A stretch of DNA of 64,000 nt from Bryoerythrophyllum caledonicum (GCA_963971425.1 OZ020517.1:27608668-27672667), one strand, 5' to 3'; positions 23,830 to 36,729 are shown, counted from the stretch's first letter. Translations and numbers: made by a program. Notes: a model not told the origin generated them from the letters alone.

Positions 23830-25620
23830 GCACACGAGGAGTGACTGGTCATATAACACATGGTGTGGCGTGGGCATGACATTCGTTGCGATAGCCAATA
23901 TATGTTTGCCTCGTGACGTGCTCCATCCCCAACCATGATCTCAATAAATTGCTTGCTCCAGCCATTGGAGGAAGGGGTGGGGTAAATCCTGGCCTCGGTT
24001 TTATTTTAGGATGGGGGACCTATTTATTGCATAAAAACTTTCTTGAAAGAGTCTTAAGACTGACTGAAATGAGAGGGTCAGAAAAATGAGAGGGTGTCGT
24101 TAAGGCAAATGGCTTGAGCAACTACAATATTGAAATCGCGCCAATCCCCGTTTATCTGTGGCGCGGGTTTAGGTATAGGTGGGACCCATCAGATAAAATT
24201 TCATCCATTGGAGTTTTTCCGGAAGCCACCAAAATACGCAAGATCGTCACCTCGGATCTTATGGTCTTGTATTAGTAACCGGGACCACATGCGAATGGTG
24301 ACTTGGCTTGGGAGAGGTTTGGAGGAACTGCTAGTCAATTTCTTGAGAACTTAGGGTACTATGGGGGAGCTTTAGCTTGCATGGGGTAGGGCCCAAGAGC
24401 ATTGATGGGCAAGCGTTTCATTGGTGCAGAGAAAAAAAAAGGGGGGGAGCATGAGATCTTTCGTGCTTTCTTTCCTTCCGTATTTAAATCTCACCCTATG
24501 TGGCACCATTTTCATACTGGATTGCCACGTTGATACACACGTTCAAAATGACACTATTGACTTTTTATTCAAGTTATTCACTCAATATAGTGTGGACGAG
24601 ACTATTTTGAACTAAGTTCACTAATTTCAGTACATGGAAATTACAGTGGTCCACCTCAATTTTCTTTTTTGATACACAGAAGTTGTTGTATTGGCAACTT
24701 GTGGCAATCTTGTCAAGTGGAGTGAAGATTTTACGGCAAGGGATTGAACCCGCAACCAATCCATTTGGGGATATAAGACTTTGGGTATCATCCACCTTCG
24801 CCCAGGTAGTTTAGGATCATCTCAGATCGGGTCCATGTCAATTTTCAATCCACATCAAATCATCTACCTTGGAAAATAGTGTGGGATGTTTCAAAATTGT
24901 TGAAACAAAATTAATGGAGATTGATGGAGAGGTGGCGGTGAGCAATGATGAGGTGGCGGAGCGGCGGGAATTGAAAGATTGATATGAGGTGGCAATGGGC
25001 GGCGTGACACATGTTGCATTATGTCTACATTAGATTGGTTCCAATATCAAAATTGATGTGGTCCACATCATTTTTCATCCACATTACCAATGCATCCACA
25101 CTATATTCAGTGAATGGTGTAGTAGAGTGGAATTTTGCTCTGTTGATTATTTTAATGTTGTATTATTTAAATGATTTTTACTTTTTTTAACAAACAAACA
25201 ATTACACCCAAGTTACTTCCACAATCATATACTTACAAATTACAAGGTTATGCTAAAAGTTAAGCAATTTTGTATGTGTATTTTTGTGGCTTATATTATT
25301 TTGTGTGTGTTGAAAAAAAATATGTTTCCACTAATAATTTGATTTGTAGCAATGAAACTAGCAACAACATTATTACACTTTTCATAAAAGCTATCCGTTA
25401 GTATGTTATATTATGAGGCCAAAGCAATAATTGCCTTACACTTGAATATTAAAAAAATATATACATTATGGATACAATTTTAGAAGCTCTAAAATAGAAT
25501 AATAACATTACAATGGTCTCAAGCCATTAATAGATCCTTATTTAGAATTTTAGCTTTTGTTGCAATTATTAAAACTACCATCGGATCTAAACCATCGGAT
25601 CCGATCACTCACTGCAAAGC
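23830..25620. other. Gene-less spacer with repeat fragments
   Basis: About 24000-24110 (aaatgagagggtcagaaaaa) resembles the interior of the MITE at 3850-4114. The stretch about 24580-25140 carries atagtgtgg/ccacactatattcagtga blocks also seen near 55510-55550, so it is probably another MITE family. No gene seen. Confidence 0.5.
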
Positions 25621-25638
25621 GTATGAGACAATGACTCA

Positions 25639-26577
25639 TTGCTTGGTGTACAGGCCTTAGGCACACAAAATCCAAGCACCCCTTGTATGGAGGATGGTGT
25701 ATGTAGTAAGCAGTATCTTCGAGATTTTGTCAAAGATACATGCACAAATAGAAATGGCTATGCCGTGTATGTGAGAAAAGATGAAGGGCGTTCCTTTGTT
25801 GACAACAAAAGTCATCAAGTTGACGACTATTAGATTGTATTGATCATTCTATATTTAGTGCCAAAATACAACGCGCACATTAATAATGAAGTAAGATTAT
25901 TGTATTGTTCTTGCATTGATAATATAGGTCAATTTAATAATTTTTTGATCAATTTTGTCGATAGATATATATGAGCATTGATCACCACTATGAATTACCT
26001 TTTCAAACATGTGTCCAAAGGTCATGGATGAGCAATTGTGGTCTTGGCAAGCACCAACAAAATTCAACAACACACCGATACTCGCTACGTCTCCATATAC
26101 AATGCAGCGTGGAGGATATTTGGACTTCCAATCCACGATGGATCTCCAATAATCCAACGTTTGCAAGTTCATCTATCCAATCAACAACATGTGACGTTTT
26201 ATGCAAATGCAGATTTGGCGGACATTCTTAACATTCAAGCCAGGAAGGCAACCGTGACAGAATGGTTTGAGGCAAATTGAACAATTCCGCTTGCCAAAGA
26301 GATGTCGTATGTGGACTTTCCTTCCCACTTCGCATGACACCTAGTGGGAAAATGGATGATTTGCAAGAGAGGATTTGCTATAGGTCGTATCTACTTTGTC
26401 AATCCATTGGTGGACAAGAAATACTATCTCCACGTACTTTTGATGGTGGTGAAAGGCACAATATCTTTTTTGGACCTACGTACTTTTGAAGACGTTGTCT
26501 TTGACACTTTTAGGTTGTCTTCATTGCGTGTAGACTTTACAAGAACAATGAAGAATAGAAGACATTACAAGAAGTAA
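25639..26577 (+). pseudogene. Decayed Helitron Rep/helicase fragment
   Basis: Scattered frames match, in order, the plant Helitron replicase-helicase protein. The segment CMEDGVCSKQYLRDF continues through NRNGYAVYVRKDEGRS and VPKYNAHIN. It is followed by RYVSIYNAAWRIFGLPIHD, LQVHLSNQQHVTFY and TVTEWFEAN. After a stop come YVDFPSHFA, GFAIGRIYFVNPLVDKKYYL and FLDLRTFEDVVFDTFR, ending at the stop at 26577. These are characteristic blocks between the Rep and Pif1-helicase regions. Several stops and frameshifts break it, and the helicase part is absent. The ends (5' TC, 3' CTRR hairpin) were not located. Confidence 0.9.
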
Positions 26578-26579
26578 TG

Positions 26580-28235
26580 TCTCCGTGAACCTGTAATGAT
26601 GCAATCAGATGCTCAACTTTGCTTGTTTTTATAACCATTTTGACCCATTTTAGACGCTTCAATGTTATATAAACAATCTTAGAAGCTTTAAAGTAGAATG
26701 CCAATATAAGATTTGTATAAAACCATCAATAGAGTCTTATGAAGCTATTAAGCTTTTGTTGCCCTTACTGAAACTATCATGGATTCTAATCAAATAGACA
26801 CCCTAAATCATCTTTGGCTTCAAAACTTCTAGTAAAATAATTATTTTTCCCAATGCTGGTGAGGATTGGGTGTAGCTGCTTTTGCGATTATTGCACATTA
26901 ATTTAGTACACATATATGAAACACTTTAAATAATTCATGTAAAAGATAACTTTTAAACCTAACCATATAATAGATGTATAACTTGTATGATTTCACATAA
27001 TCATTTCATATTTAAATAAGATTCTTCAATGATATGTGGATGCATTCTTTGTATTTTGTTATGCTTAAGTGATACTTAATTATTAATAGGTAATTTTTAC
27101 CATTTATGATATAAAAGAGGTCTGTTGAAGAATCTTATGTCAAGTAATGATCCCCTAAAGATTTTTGCAAATTAGTGCAATTTTCTAAAATGGCCTAAAA
27201 ATGATCCTATAATAGTAGAAAATGGTAGAAATCTTGAAATAAATGCACATTGCTCACAACTTTCTAAAACTAATGCCAAGGTTGCCTTTTGGATTTCTAA
27301 TATCATTGTTGGGTCCCGACAAAAAAATCTAATGAATTGTATCTATTATTTTTTACAAACATTCATTTCTTCCTCTCTAGAACCAATCACTTCATTTTCA
27401 TTAGTTTTTGAAGTTTCATTCTAATGGTTCTAAGCTAATTTTAAAATCTCCTTCTTCAAAGATTCTTAATTCATAGGCTGTTTTAGCATTGGTTATAGAA
27501 CATCACCATAATTCTTTGTTGTAATTCCTTGATGTGGTAGAAGTTGAGCGTTTTACAATTATTAGGTGCAAAATATGTAATAGATGACGATTAGCTGCAC
27601 TAATGGTAAGTGGGTTATCACTTATAACTCATTGTCAACTCTTTGATTACAACACTTGGTTTTCATGATCCTTGAAGGGTTGCAAGATGTAAATTTTGAG
27701 AATCTGCACCTTTGCTATGGCCAACATGCAATCCAAACCTCCTTTATTTGGTACAACAACAAATGGCCAATGGGCTAAAGGTCATTGGGCCCCTCAATAG
27801 CAACTCCCAACGGTGCCAAACTTGAGTTTCCTGTCGAGCTCCTAAACTCAAAATGTGTTTGAGGGAGTTTCACTGTCGAGCTCCCTCAAACACAATAATC
27901 GAGTGAATTTTGTTACTTAAACCATGTTGAGACTGAGGTGGCAAGTGGATTATTGGTGAACAACCTAACTTTCGGGTTGTAGAGGATGAAGGTTGGACTT
28001 CAAAAGTTGAAGTCGAACTACTAACAATTGCTATAACCTAATCCGTGTCGTGTATGGCTGCACGTCCCGCTCGAGGAGGAAAATCATGGGTCATAATTTG
28101 TGCTACTAGACACAACCAACAAACTCGGTCGTGGCAAGGATGCAGATGGCTTTAGGAGGAGAAAGGATTATATTAGGTAATAGAATTAGCCATGAAGATA
28201 GCAATGTGAGGCAATCACATTGGCGTTGAAAAGTC
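26580..28235. other. Gene-less AT-rich spacer
   Basis: No coding frame or structured RNA recognised. A short inverted repeat near 27828-27900 (gagctcctaaactcaaaatg ... gagctccctcaaacaca) may be a small hairpin. Confidence 0.5.
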
Positions 28236-29265
28236 GATAAGAACCGGAGATTGGAGATTGAAGTCCTGGCACATGCATATTGGATAATGAAGCCTTGACA
28301 CCGACATACTGGAGACTGAAGCCCTGACACCGGCATATTGGAGATTGAAGCCGTGAAGTATTAGAGTTTTCTTGAAAGTAAACATAGTAGTCATCTAAAA
28401 TTTCATGTTGTATCTTATGAATCAGTAGTTTAATTATAAAAAATTAAGTCAAGATAAAGTTAGAATGAGTTTATGGAGTTGCTTCTTATTTTGAAATTAC
28501 CCACTATATGTGCATGTTTCATTCTAGCCAATCCCCACAAAATATGCAACCTATCTTGCCTATTTCCATGAAAAAGCAACTTGACCCATGAAATACGCAA
28601 CCATTCCAACCTATTCTAGCCTAACCCATGAAATACATATGGCAAGATTTCTCCCTGTGGAAATATTTCCGTTTTTTAATCTCACCATGCTTTTGTGATT
28701 AAAAAGGACTCAAGATCCTCAAAGAATGCTACAACGGGTCTTTTTCGCTGAAACAAGATGGCCACCTTCTAAAATTCAGACTTTCAAGAAAACTCTATCG
28801 GAGATTGAAGCCTTGACAAGCAAATATTGGAGAATGAAGGCCCAACATATTGGAGGTTAAAGCCCGACATATTGGAGATTGAAACCCTACCGTATTGAAG
28901 ATTGAAGCCTTGACAAGCGGGTATTGGAGATTGAAGCCCCAAAAGCCCCGACATATCGAAGGTTGAAACCCTGCCGTATTGGAGATTGAAGCCCTGACAA
29001 GCGGATATTGGAGATTGAAGCCCCTACACCGGATATTGGAGATTGAAGCCCCTACACCGGATATTGGAGATTGAAGCCCCTACACCGGATATTGGAGATT
29101 GAAGCCCCTACACCGGATATTGGAGATTGAAGCCCCGACACCGGATATTGGAGATTGAAGCCCCGACACCGGATATTGGAGATTGAAGCCCCGACACCGG
29201 ATATTGGAGATTGAAGCCCCAACACCGGATATTGGAGATTGAAACCCCGACACCGGATATCTGTG
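28236..29265. repeat. 28-bp minisatellite upstream of RPN6
   Basis: Tandem unit of about 28 bp (ggatattggagattgaagcc plus ccgacacc). Units at 29010-29265 are almost perfect (about nine copies); those at 28240-28350 and 28795-29010 are diverged. The array is split by the element at 28362-28797. It ends about 150 bp before the ATG of RPN6, so it lies in the promoter or 5' leader. Reading across it produces an artefactual repeated protein (NIRCRGFNLQYPV), not a gene. Confidence 0.95.
28362..28797. mobile_element. 436-bp MITE inside the minisatellite
   Basis: TAGAGTTTTCTTGAAAGT at 28362-28379 and its exact complement at 28780-28797 bound a non-coding insert. Minisatellite sequence runs up to both sides. 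The target duplication is too short to define. A similar terminus (ttttcttgaaagt) occurs near 55240. Confidence 0.75.
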
Positions 29266-29415
29266 TTTCCCTTTCTCTCTCGCTTCTTGCTGCGTGGAGC
29301 GCCCTTTGGCAAATACTTGTCGGCGATCGTGACTCGGGGATTGCTTGCTCTTTCTTTCTTTTTTTGGTTGCGGTGGTGGTTTGTTTGTTGTTGTTCGGAG
29401 GCGTTTGGAGGCGAC

Positions 29416-30865
29416 ATGGCCGCGGCAGTGGGGCGGCGGGTCGCGGCGATGCCGGAGGCGGGAAGAGCCGGCAAAGGCTCTTCGGCATTGAGCCCCAGTA
29501 GTGAAACCCTAGCGCACGCGCTGGAGTTGAAGGAGCGCGACCCCGCGGGAGCCATCGCGGTGCTGCGCGAGGTTCTGTACCACCCGACGGCCACGGCGGA
29601 GGTGCTGCGCGTCAAGGAGCAGGCGATCACCGCGCTGTCGGATCTGTTGTCGCAGGAGAAGAAGGCGGAGGAGCTTCGGGGTTTGTTGACGGATTTGCGG
29701 CCCTACTTCAATCTGATTCCCAAGGCCAAGACTGCGAAGATTGTGCGCGGCATCATCGATGCTGTGGCCAAGATCCCCGGCACGTCCGACTTGCAAATCT
29801 CCTTGTGTCGAGAGATGGTGGAGTGGACACGGGCTGAGAAGCGGATGTTCTTGCGGCAGCGCGTGGAGGCCCGGCTCGCGGCGCTCTTGATGGAGAGCAA
29901 GGAGTATTCTGAGGCGCTTAGCTTGTTGACCAATTTGGTTCGTGAGGTGCGTCGGTTGGATGATAAGCTGCTCCTTGTGGATATTGACTTGCTGGAATGC
30001 AAGCTGCACTTCTCGTTACGCAATTTGCCCAAGGCCAAGGCTGCTCTTACTGCAGCCAGGACGGCGGCGAACGCTATCTATGTGCCCCCGGCGCAGCAAG
30101 GCACCATTGACCTACAGAGCGGCATCTTGCATGCCGAAGAGAAGGACTACAAGACTGGATTCAGCTACTTCTTTGAAGCCTTTGAGGCCTTCAATGCATT
30201 GGATGACGCGCGAGCCGTTTTCTGTTTGAAGTATATGCTGCTGTGCAAGATCATGATCAACCAAGCGGATGACGTGAAGAGTCTCATCTCCTCCAAGGCC
30301 GGGCTCAAGTATACCGGTACGTGTGAATTCCTGCATTCCTCTTCATTCTCGTGAATATATGAAAAGGAAATTCTCATTGCGTGCTTCAGAATGGTGAATA
30401 TATGGAAGCTAATGGGACATCTGTCTGATTGCAGGTGTGGAGCTGGACGCAATGAAAGCTGTTGCAGATGCTTATAGCAAGCGGTCTCTTAAGAATTTTG
30501 AAGAAGCATTGAATGTGTACAGAGAGCAGTTAGAGGAAGACCCGATTGTGCATCGTCATCTATCATCATTATATGACACGTTACTGGAGCAGAATCTGTG
30601 CCGCTTGATTGAGCCCTTCTCTCGAGTGGAGATTTCTCATATTTCTGACCTGATTGGCCTCCCAAGTGAGAATGTTGAGAAGAAGCTGTCGCAAATGATT
30701 CTTGACAAGAAATTCGCGGGTACTTTGGATCAAGGAGCAGGGTGTTTGATCATTTTTGATGATGTGAAACCTGATGGAATCTATCCCTCTACACTGGAAA
30801 CGATATCCAACATCAGCAAGGTGGTAGATAGCCTCTACTTGAAGTCGGCCAAAATCATGGCGTAG
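29416..30865 (+). CDS. RPN6: 26S proteasome lid subunit RPN6 (PSMD11)
   Basis: RPN6 clamps the 19S lid to the 20S core in the 26S proteasome. Two exons, 29416-30316 and 30435-30865, join in phase (YTG|VELD) to give 443 aa; family members are about 420. After a short Ala/Gly-rich N-terminus, the TPR-like solenoid carries well-conserved text such as KARIVRGIID-type ([20 protein letters not shown]), [20 protein letters not shown] and [20 protein letters not shown]. The C-terminal PCI domain spans roughly residues 240-410 and includes [39 protein letters not shown] and [18 protein letters not shown]. The ATG at 29416 is chosen because the upstream frame runs into minisatellite sequence. The downstream 3' untranslated region extends toward 31300. 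Confidence 0.97.
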
Positions 30866-31325
30866 TGGTACTTCCTCTGACGATCTGCTTCCAACTTTTT
30901 TGTACAGGAAGTACATCTTGTAGCTTCTTCTAGGCTTTCAACTTGCCGCCAAGGGGACTTTAAGAAACACATGCGTCATCTGCCAAGACATTCTGCGATT
31001 TCCTCCACATAAATGGAGCAACACCATTGAAGAATCAGAGGAGGATATCCAGTAGCTGCACTCAGGTATTTGCGGTGCTGAATCGTTTTGCCCAGATTAG
31101 GACCGGCCAAGATGAAAGATGAGTTCCAGTTGTGATGTGGATTCTGCTTCTGAGATCCATTGATTCACTCAGTTGATTGTTAGTTTGTACGCATACTTCG
31201 TTTTACTAAACATTCTTGTGCCGGAGAATTCAGGTCGATTGGCACGTACAACCTGCTTCTGACAGGACTCTGCTTGTTTATTCCTTTACCAATGAACCAT
31301 GTGCACTTCTTCACTCACACACATC

Positions 31326-31556
31326 TAGTTCTTCCCTTTGATGGCCACTTTCTCTAGTTCTTCCCTTTGATGGCCACTTTCTTTAGTTCTTTCCTTGATG
31401 GCCATTTTTTTTAGTTCTTTCCTTGACGGCCACTTTCTTTAGTTCTTTCCTTGATGGCCACTTTCTTTAGTTCTTCCCTCTAATGACCCACTTTCTTTAG
31501 TTCTTTCCTTGATGGCCACTTTCTTTAGTTCTTCCATTTGATGGCCACTTTCTTCA
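31326..31556. repeat. ~29-bp minisatellite downstream of RPN6
   Basis: About eight imperfect tandem copies of a unit containing tttagttctttccttgatgg followed by ccac. Non-coding. Confidence 0.9.
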
Positions 31557-31899
31557 TTTTCAGTAGCTTTTTTTTCTTCAAACCTCTAAGCACGAAGACA
31601 TTTTGGAGAATTATCTAAATTATTGATTAAAACTTTGAAGATGAACTTTTAGAGAATGTAACCGTAGGATCTTCTTCTAAAATTACATGAGATGGTGATG
31701 TGAAAATTTTGTGGATTTTGATTGTGGATTTTGATTGTAGAGATTGAAAGATAATTGTGGTTCAAATTATAAGATTTTGTACCCTGCAGGTACATTTGGG
31801 TCTGCAGGGGTTAATGTTTTTAACAAAATTTATCCCCTTGAATTCTTTGATTATGTTTCACCAAAAAAACACATCCTAAAATCACCATTTCTGATTTAA

Positions 31900-32836
31900 C
31901 CCCTAAAAGCCCGTGACAATTTCACACCAAAAACACTTCGAAATTGTTGATTCTAGTGCAATGAGTAAGGAAGGAAATATAACCTTACATTTATCCTTTT
32001 GATTGTAGGATCTGCATAAAGACTTACTAAGTTACATACTCACAAAATTTCATACACTTTGATTGCACGGATTGAAAGATTATAGTGTCTGAAGTTAAGA
32101 AGTTGGTTCATTTCTTCCCAACGTTGAGTGGATCAACAGACTTTGACTTCATTTGGTATTAAATTTTTGCACTACACGGGGTTTAAATCTTTTACCATTA
32201 TGTTAAGCATGGCGTCATTTCCATGTACAACAATTTTTAGAGGTAGAGAAGGGGTGTAGCATGTTCAAAACAAGTGTGCAAGGAGTGGAGGTTCAAAATT
32301 GCCAATTCACGTTATGTTTTTTTGTGAAGTATATGTGATTTAGAATGATAATCCAAGTAATCAATAAGAAGGTTTACATCACATCTTGTAGTAGAAAAAA
32401 AAATGCAAGAACGGTGAAGATCTCTAAGATTTATGTCGAAAAGAAGAAGTGTTTTGGTGCCTTGCCCAACAAAGTGTGACAATGTGTGAAAATGTTTGAC
32501 TTAGATTATTATGCTATTTTCCACTTAAGACAAGAGATTTTTTTCGACAACATAAAAGGAAATAATATTGTTTGCTAGGATTGAAAATCCCACATTCAAT
32601 AGATTGTCCTTGCAAAAGTTTCTGGAGTTGCTCCACGTGCCCAATCTCTCCATTTGAAATCCAAAACCCTATCATTTTTTCATGAAATATCGGATTTAGG
32701 AAAAAATTGGACTCACATAAAGCTTTTGGCAATGTCCATCTACAATAGGAATTTCAAAGAGGAATGTTATAAATTGACACCATAGGAACCTGCCAAGCAT
32801 TCAAGAGTCCCCTGAGGACGCTTTGGCCTTTAGGGG
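31900..32836 (+). mobile_element. TTAA-flanked element, 937 bp (module C)
   Basis: Perfect TTAA on both sides (31896-31899 and 32837-32840). Ends CCCCTAAAAGCCCGTGAC and GGCCTTTAGGGG. The left ~700 bp is shared with the copies at 6658, 8067 and 47064; the right ~200 bp (ccaaaaccctatcatttttt) matches the copy at 56966 instead. No coding capacity. Confidence 0.8.
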
Positions 32837-32956
32837 TTAAATAGCCTAGAATCTAAGTAACTTATTGTAAATATCACTTATTTATTTACTTTTCTTGCAA
32901 AATCAGCCAGTAATACTGAAGTATGTCATGCTGCAAACAAGAAACGGAGAGGAAAA

Positions 32957-33084
32957 GCTCTGTTCACACGTAAAATGCAATATTCTGTTCATACCGAAAA
33001 TACAAAGGCCCTGTTCACACCTAAAATGCAAAAGCCTTGTTCACACCTAAAAAGCAAGAGCCTTGTTCATACCAAAAGCCCTAA
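32957..33084. repeat. ~26-bp tandem repeat upstream of NFKBIL1-like gene
   Basis: About five copies of ctgttcacacctaaaatgca with variable spacers. The array ends about 190 bp before the ATG at 33278, so it lies in the promoter region. Confidence 0.8.
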
Positions 33085-33277
33085 TGACAGATTTTTTTCT
33101 GAAGTTTTGAACAAATCAGTTGTTGCAGAAGTTGATGTTGATTGCATTCGCATATGTAATTGTTGGAGTTGAGATGCAGCAGCAATTGCAGTTCTCTATG
33201 AGGCATCGATGAAGGAGTTTAGGCTGTGGCGATGAGGAGTCTGTGCTGAAGATAGGGAGAGAACGGGAGGATCGGCG

Positions 33278-36200
33278 ATGGCGTCGCAGGAGGACGAGGC
33301 GCTCCACCTCATGCGTGCGGCGCTCGCCAATCCGCACGGCACTGCAGCCGAGAGGCGCCACCGGCTGCTCCAAGCGTGGACGTTTCTGCGCAGCTCCGCA
33401 GTTCCGCAGCCTGATGTTGACGGTATGATACGAAAACGCTACGTTTCTTTGCTTTTTTGTCTCAGTTCTCTCTACGCTGCATCATTTCACAATCTTGAAT
33501 CGATTGGAGTTTTTGTGATGCTTGAATCTGCATGAATTTGCTGCGATACACCTGCTAGAAAGGCATTGGCGTTGTCCGCATGGTTCTATTCCAATATGTG
33601 ACTGTCTTTAATTTTGAAATTATTCCTGGAATAGATTATCTGATAGTCTAGAGTGTTAGTATTTTATGTTGCACTTTAATCTGCACGAATCTGCTGTGAC
33701 GAACCTCCTCTTCTGCAAAGTAGAGAGGCGTTGGCGTTGAGAGCATGGTTCTATTTCAATATGTGACTTTCAGCTATATCGAAATCTCTCTAGAATGCAT
33801 AGTTTGATTTTCTAGAGTGTTAGGAATTTGCTGTTGTGCTTGAATCTGCATAATTTTGTTAGTCGGCGATGAACGTCGTCTTCTGCAGAGTAGATAGGTT
33901 TTGGCTCCATTTCAATACGTGACTGTTAGTTTCTGTCTAGACTGACTTATTTCACATGGCGCTATGCGTTAAACAGCCTAAAGTGTTGGAATTTCCTGTT
34001 TGCACCTCATTGTTGCATAGTTTTGTTAGTCTGCTGTGTGAGACATCCTCTCCTGCGAAGGAGACCTGCATTGGCAGAAAATGTAACTTGTACTTCGTGT
34101 GATTCAGGTGCTCGTACAGCTAAAGAGGAGAGGAAGCGGTTGAAGGAGGAGAAAAGAGATCGAAGAAAGGCGAAGAAGCGGAAACTTGAAGTTGAAACTG
34201 AGCTTCGCCGTGGACAGCCTGAGGAGCAGGTAGCTTGTATGGTTCCATTTAGTTGAGGTGTTTTCTTGCAGGTTTATCAGACAAACATTGGCTTATTGGA
34301 AGAGTGATTGTACCGTTGTTGTAGTTCAGAATGTTCTGCGTTACTGTGGTTGTGTATCAGTTTTTGAATGGCATTGTGGTTTTCAGTTAGTTACTGTTGT
34401 TATTCAAAGAAACGATGGCATTTTTTCTTTACAGACAGTGAGGAATATGTGAATGATGGAGGAAACGGTATTTTTTATGACACCGGTTTTATGACGACCA
34501 GGATGAAAGTGAGAAGTCATTTCTAGAAGCTGCACGATTGGGAGGCGTTGAACAGGTTGCTGAACTGCTCAAGGAGGGTGTACGTATTTCCGGCAAAGAC
34601 GAAGCAGGCTATTCTGCACTTCACTGGGCGTCGCTCTACGGTCATATTGATGTATGTACTCTAACGTCTATCTGTAGGGCTGAGTTTGGAATCGTGTAAC
34701 CAACCAAATTATGACACTCAATTAACGAAGCTTCTCCGTCATATACTTCAAGTGAACCAAAAATTTGAGTTGAGGTAGGACTTGCCGTATCTTGCTTTTG
34801 GCTTTAAATAAATCCGGCCTAACAATGAAGAGAAATTTTAGTGTATCAGGATAAGAAGTTATCCTGTCATGGTTTAATAACTTTCTTTTATTATAGACCA
34901 GGTTGTCGGCAGTATCGCAGTAATTTTCCTTGAGCAAAATAGTGAAGTGATCTTGAGAAGTAGTAGGTGGTGAGAGCACTTTTGGGTGCAGGGGCGGGTG
35001 ACGGGAAACGCATCAATCGGAAGACAAACTCTGGGAATACGCCTCTGCACTTTGCCTGTACAGGTGAGTTGGAAGAACCTATCACTTACGCGGCTGAGCC
35101 TTAGCACTGTTACGACTACACCACATCTGCTTTCTTAGAATCTTGAACTATGGAGGTCTCTCATTCTATCATTTAGTCATTAAAAGAATTTTGCATTTTA
35201 TGAGTTGTTATGAAAAGCTGCATTGCCCCACTATCACAGCTATTGGTACGTATTTTCTCAGGACAACATGCAGAAGTAGCAGCTCTTCTGCAACTTTACA
35301 AGCCTGATATCTATGCTGCCAATGAGTATGGGCAAACACCTGTATCTCTTGGTAAGCATCTTCTTCCTTTGTAGAATTAACACATCTCTCGTTCTATTTT
35401 GTGAAATTCGAACAGGAACTGAGTCTCTGATTTCGAAGCAGGGCTTAGGAAACTTGTGGGCAGGATTGAAGAGGAACAAAGACTGGCACAATTACAAGCT
35501 CTTCGTGACCAATCGCGTTTGACGCTTCTTATTCGTGAGAGTGATTTTGAAAGGAAAATCAGTCGAAGTGAGCATGGAGTAACAGAAGTTTGGCAGAAAT
35601 GGGAATTGTATCAAACCGCATGGAGTAACTTTCTGCAAAAGTATGGAAAAAGAGATACTGATGTAACCTCATCAAATTGTGATGGCGGAGATGATATTGG
35701 CTTTCAGGATGTTCCTTGGCCATTAATGAAAAGGAGGGCAAGTGAAGGTACTTCTCTGCTCCATAAACAACCCATCTCTGCTCTTTGGGCATGTACACTG
35801 TTTCATTACACTTTGCCTACTTGGAGGGCATTATTGGGATCTTTTTTTGTACCATGATGTCATCCGATTGTATCAATATGATCATCATTATCGAGGAAAT
35901 ATGAATATCTGTATACATTCATATTATTCTCGATGATGCACTTTCTATCTTATCGGTGATAAATAAACTTTTGTTATAGCTGTATCAGGGAGTGCTTGAT
36001 AGTAATTTGCTACAAGTCAAACTACAAGGGTGGCTTCGGAATGTCTGAAAGATGATGTGTCTTGTTTTCTATTTTTGTTTTGTACGACAAGTTAGATGCT
36101 GATTAAACAAACTTGTCATGTGGTTTAAGAAACAGAGGGCGAGGATCTTCTGCTTAGTCTCCTTCATATAGTAGGCAACGACCTGCACAGCCTAATCCAA

Positions 36201-36729
36201 CAAGAGCGACTTCGGTGGTCAGTTTTCTGCATGGTTTTTATTACTATTATTCTTTTTTATTCGTACCTGTGCTTATTGCGAAGCAATCAGATATCTGTGT
36301 GCTCTGTGCTTGTGAAGAGCCAATCATTCATAAAGTATGGAGCCTAGTGCTGACATTTGCTAATTCCTTGGCCTCTCGAAACTGCTTTTGTGCTTGGCCA
36401 AACGAAGCTTGCAAACTAATACAACGAATATCTTAGCCTTCTTGCGGAGTGGTTTTCTATAGAGATGATATACTCTTTGTGCAAGATTTTGGCCCATCCT
36501 CAATATTTATCCAGTCGGTCCTTGTTATCATCTTTAGTTTCGAATGGATAGTTCAACCTGACCCTTTTGTTTTGTCATTACTTGCAGGCACCCTGACAAA
36601 TTTGTTCAAACATTCGGCAGTCGGGTGTCAAAAGTGCAGAGAGATGCTATTCTTTTGGGAGTGAACACTGTGAGCCAATTGCTGAATACTTTGGCTAGTG
36701 AACAACGCAACAAGCCGACAGTATCATAA
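33278..36729 (+). CDS. NFKBIL1: NFKBIL1-like ankyrin-repeat protein
   Basis: Eight exons join in phase: 33278-33422, 34108-34229, 34502-34651, 34967-35063, 35262-35351, 35442-35747, 36136-36217 and 36588-36729, giving 377 aa. A short N-terminal helix is followed by a highly basic segment (KEERKRLKEEKRDRRKAKKR, about 55-75). Ankyrin repeats span about 90-202 (SALHWASLYGHID, NTPLHFACTG, NEYGQTPVSL). A charged helical region follows (FERKISRSEHGVTEVWQKWE), then DVPWP and a C-terminal J-like segment LRWHPDKFVQTFGSR (about 329-343) ending in VSQLLN. This order (ankyrins, charged region, DVPWP, WHPDKF) is that of NFKBIL1 (IkappaBL). The animal protein is nuclear and linked to splicing control; plants lack NF-kappaB, so an RNA-processing role is inferred. 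The exon 3 acceptor is pyrimidine-poor. Confidence 0.9.

Noticed and set aside
23244..23844. Plus-strand Arg/Gly-rich open frames at the glutathione peroxidase first exon
   Set aside because: Antisense of the Ser/Ala-rich transit peptide and its triplet repeat; low complexity and no splice context.
29239..29415. N-terminal extension of RPN6 from an ATG at 29239
   Set aside because: The upstream part lies in minisatellite and leader sequence with no family similarity; the ATG at 29416 fits the family.
29052..29630. Minus-strand open frame encoding a repetitive NIRCRGFNLQYPV-type protein
   Set aside because: It is a by-product of the 28-bp minisatellite and the antisense of RPN6 exon 1; unit length and phase explain it fully.
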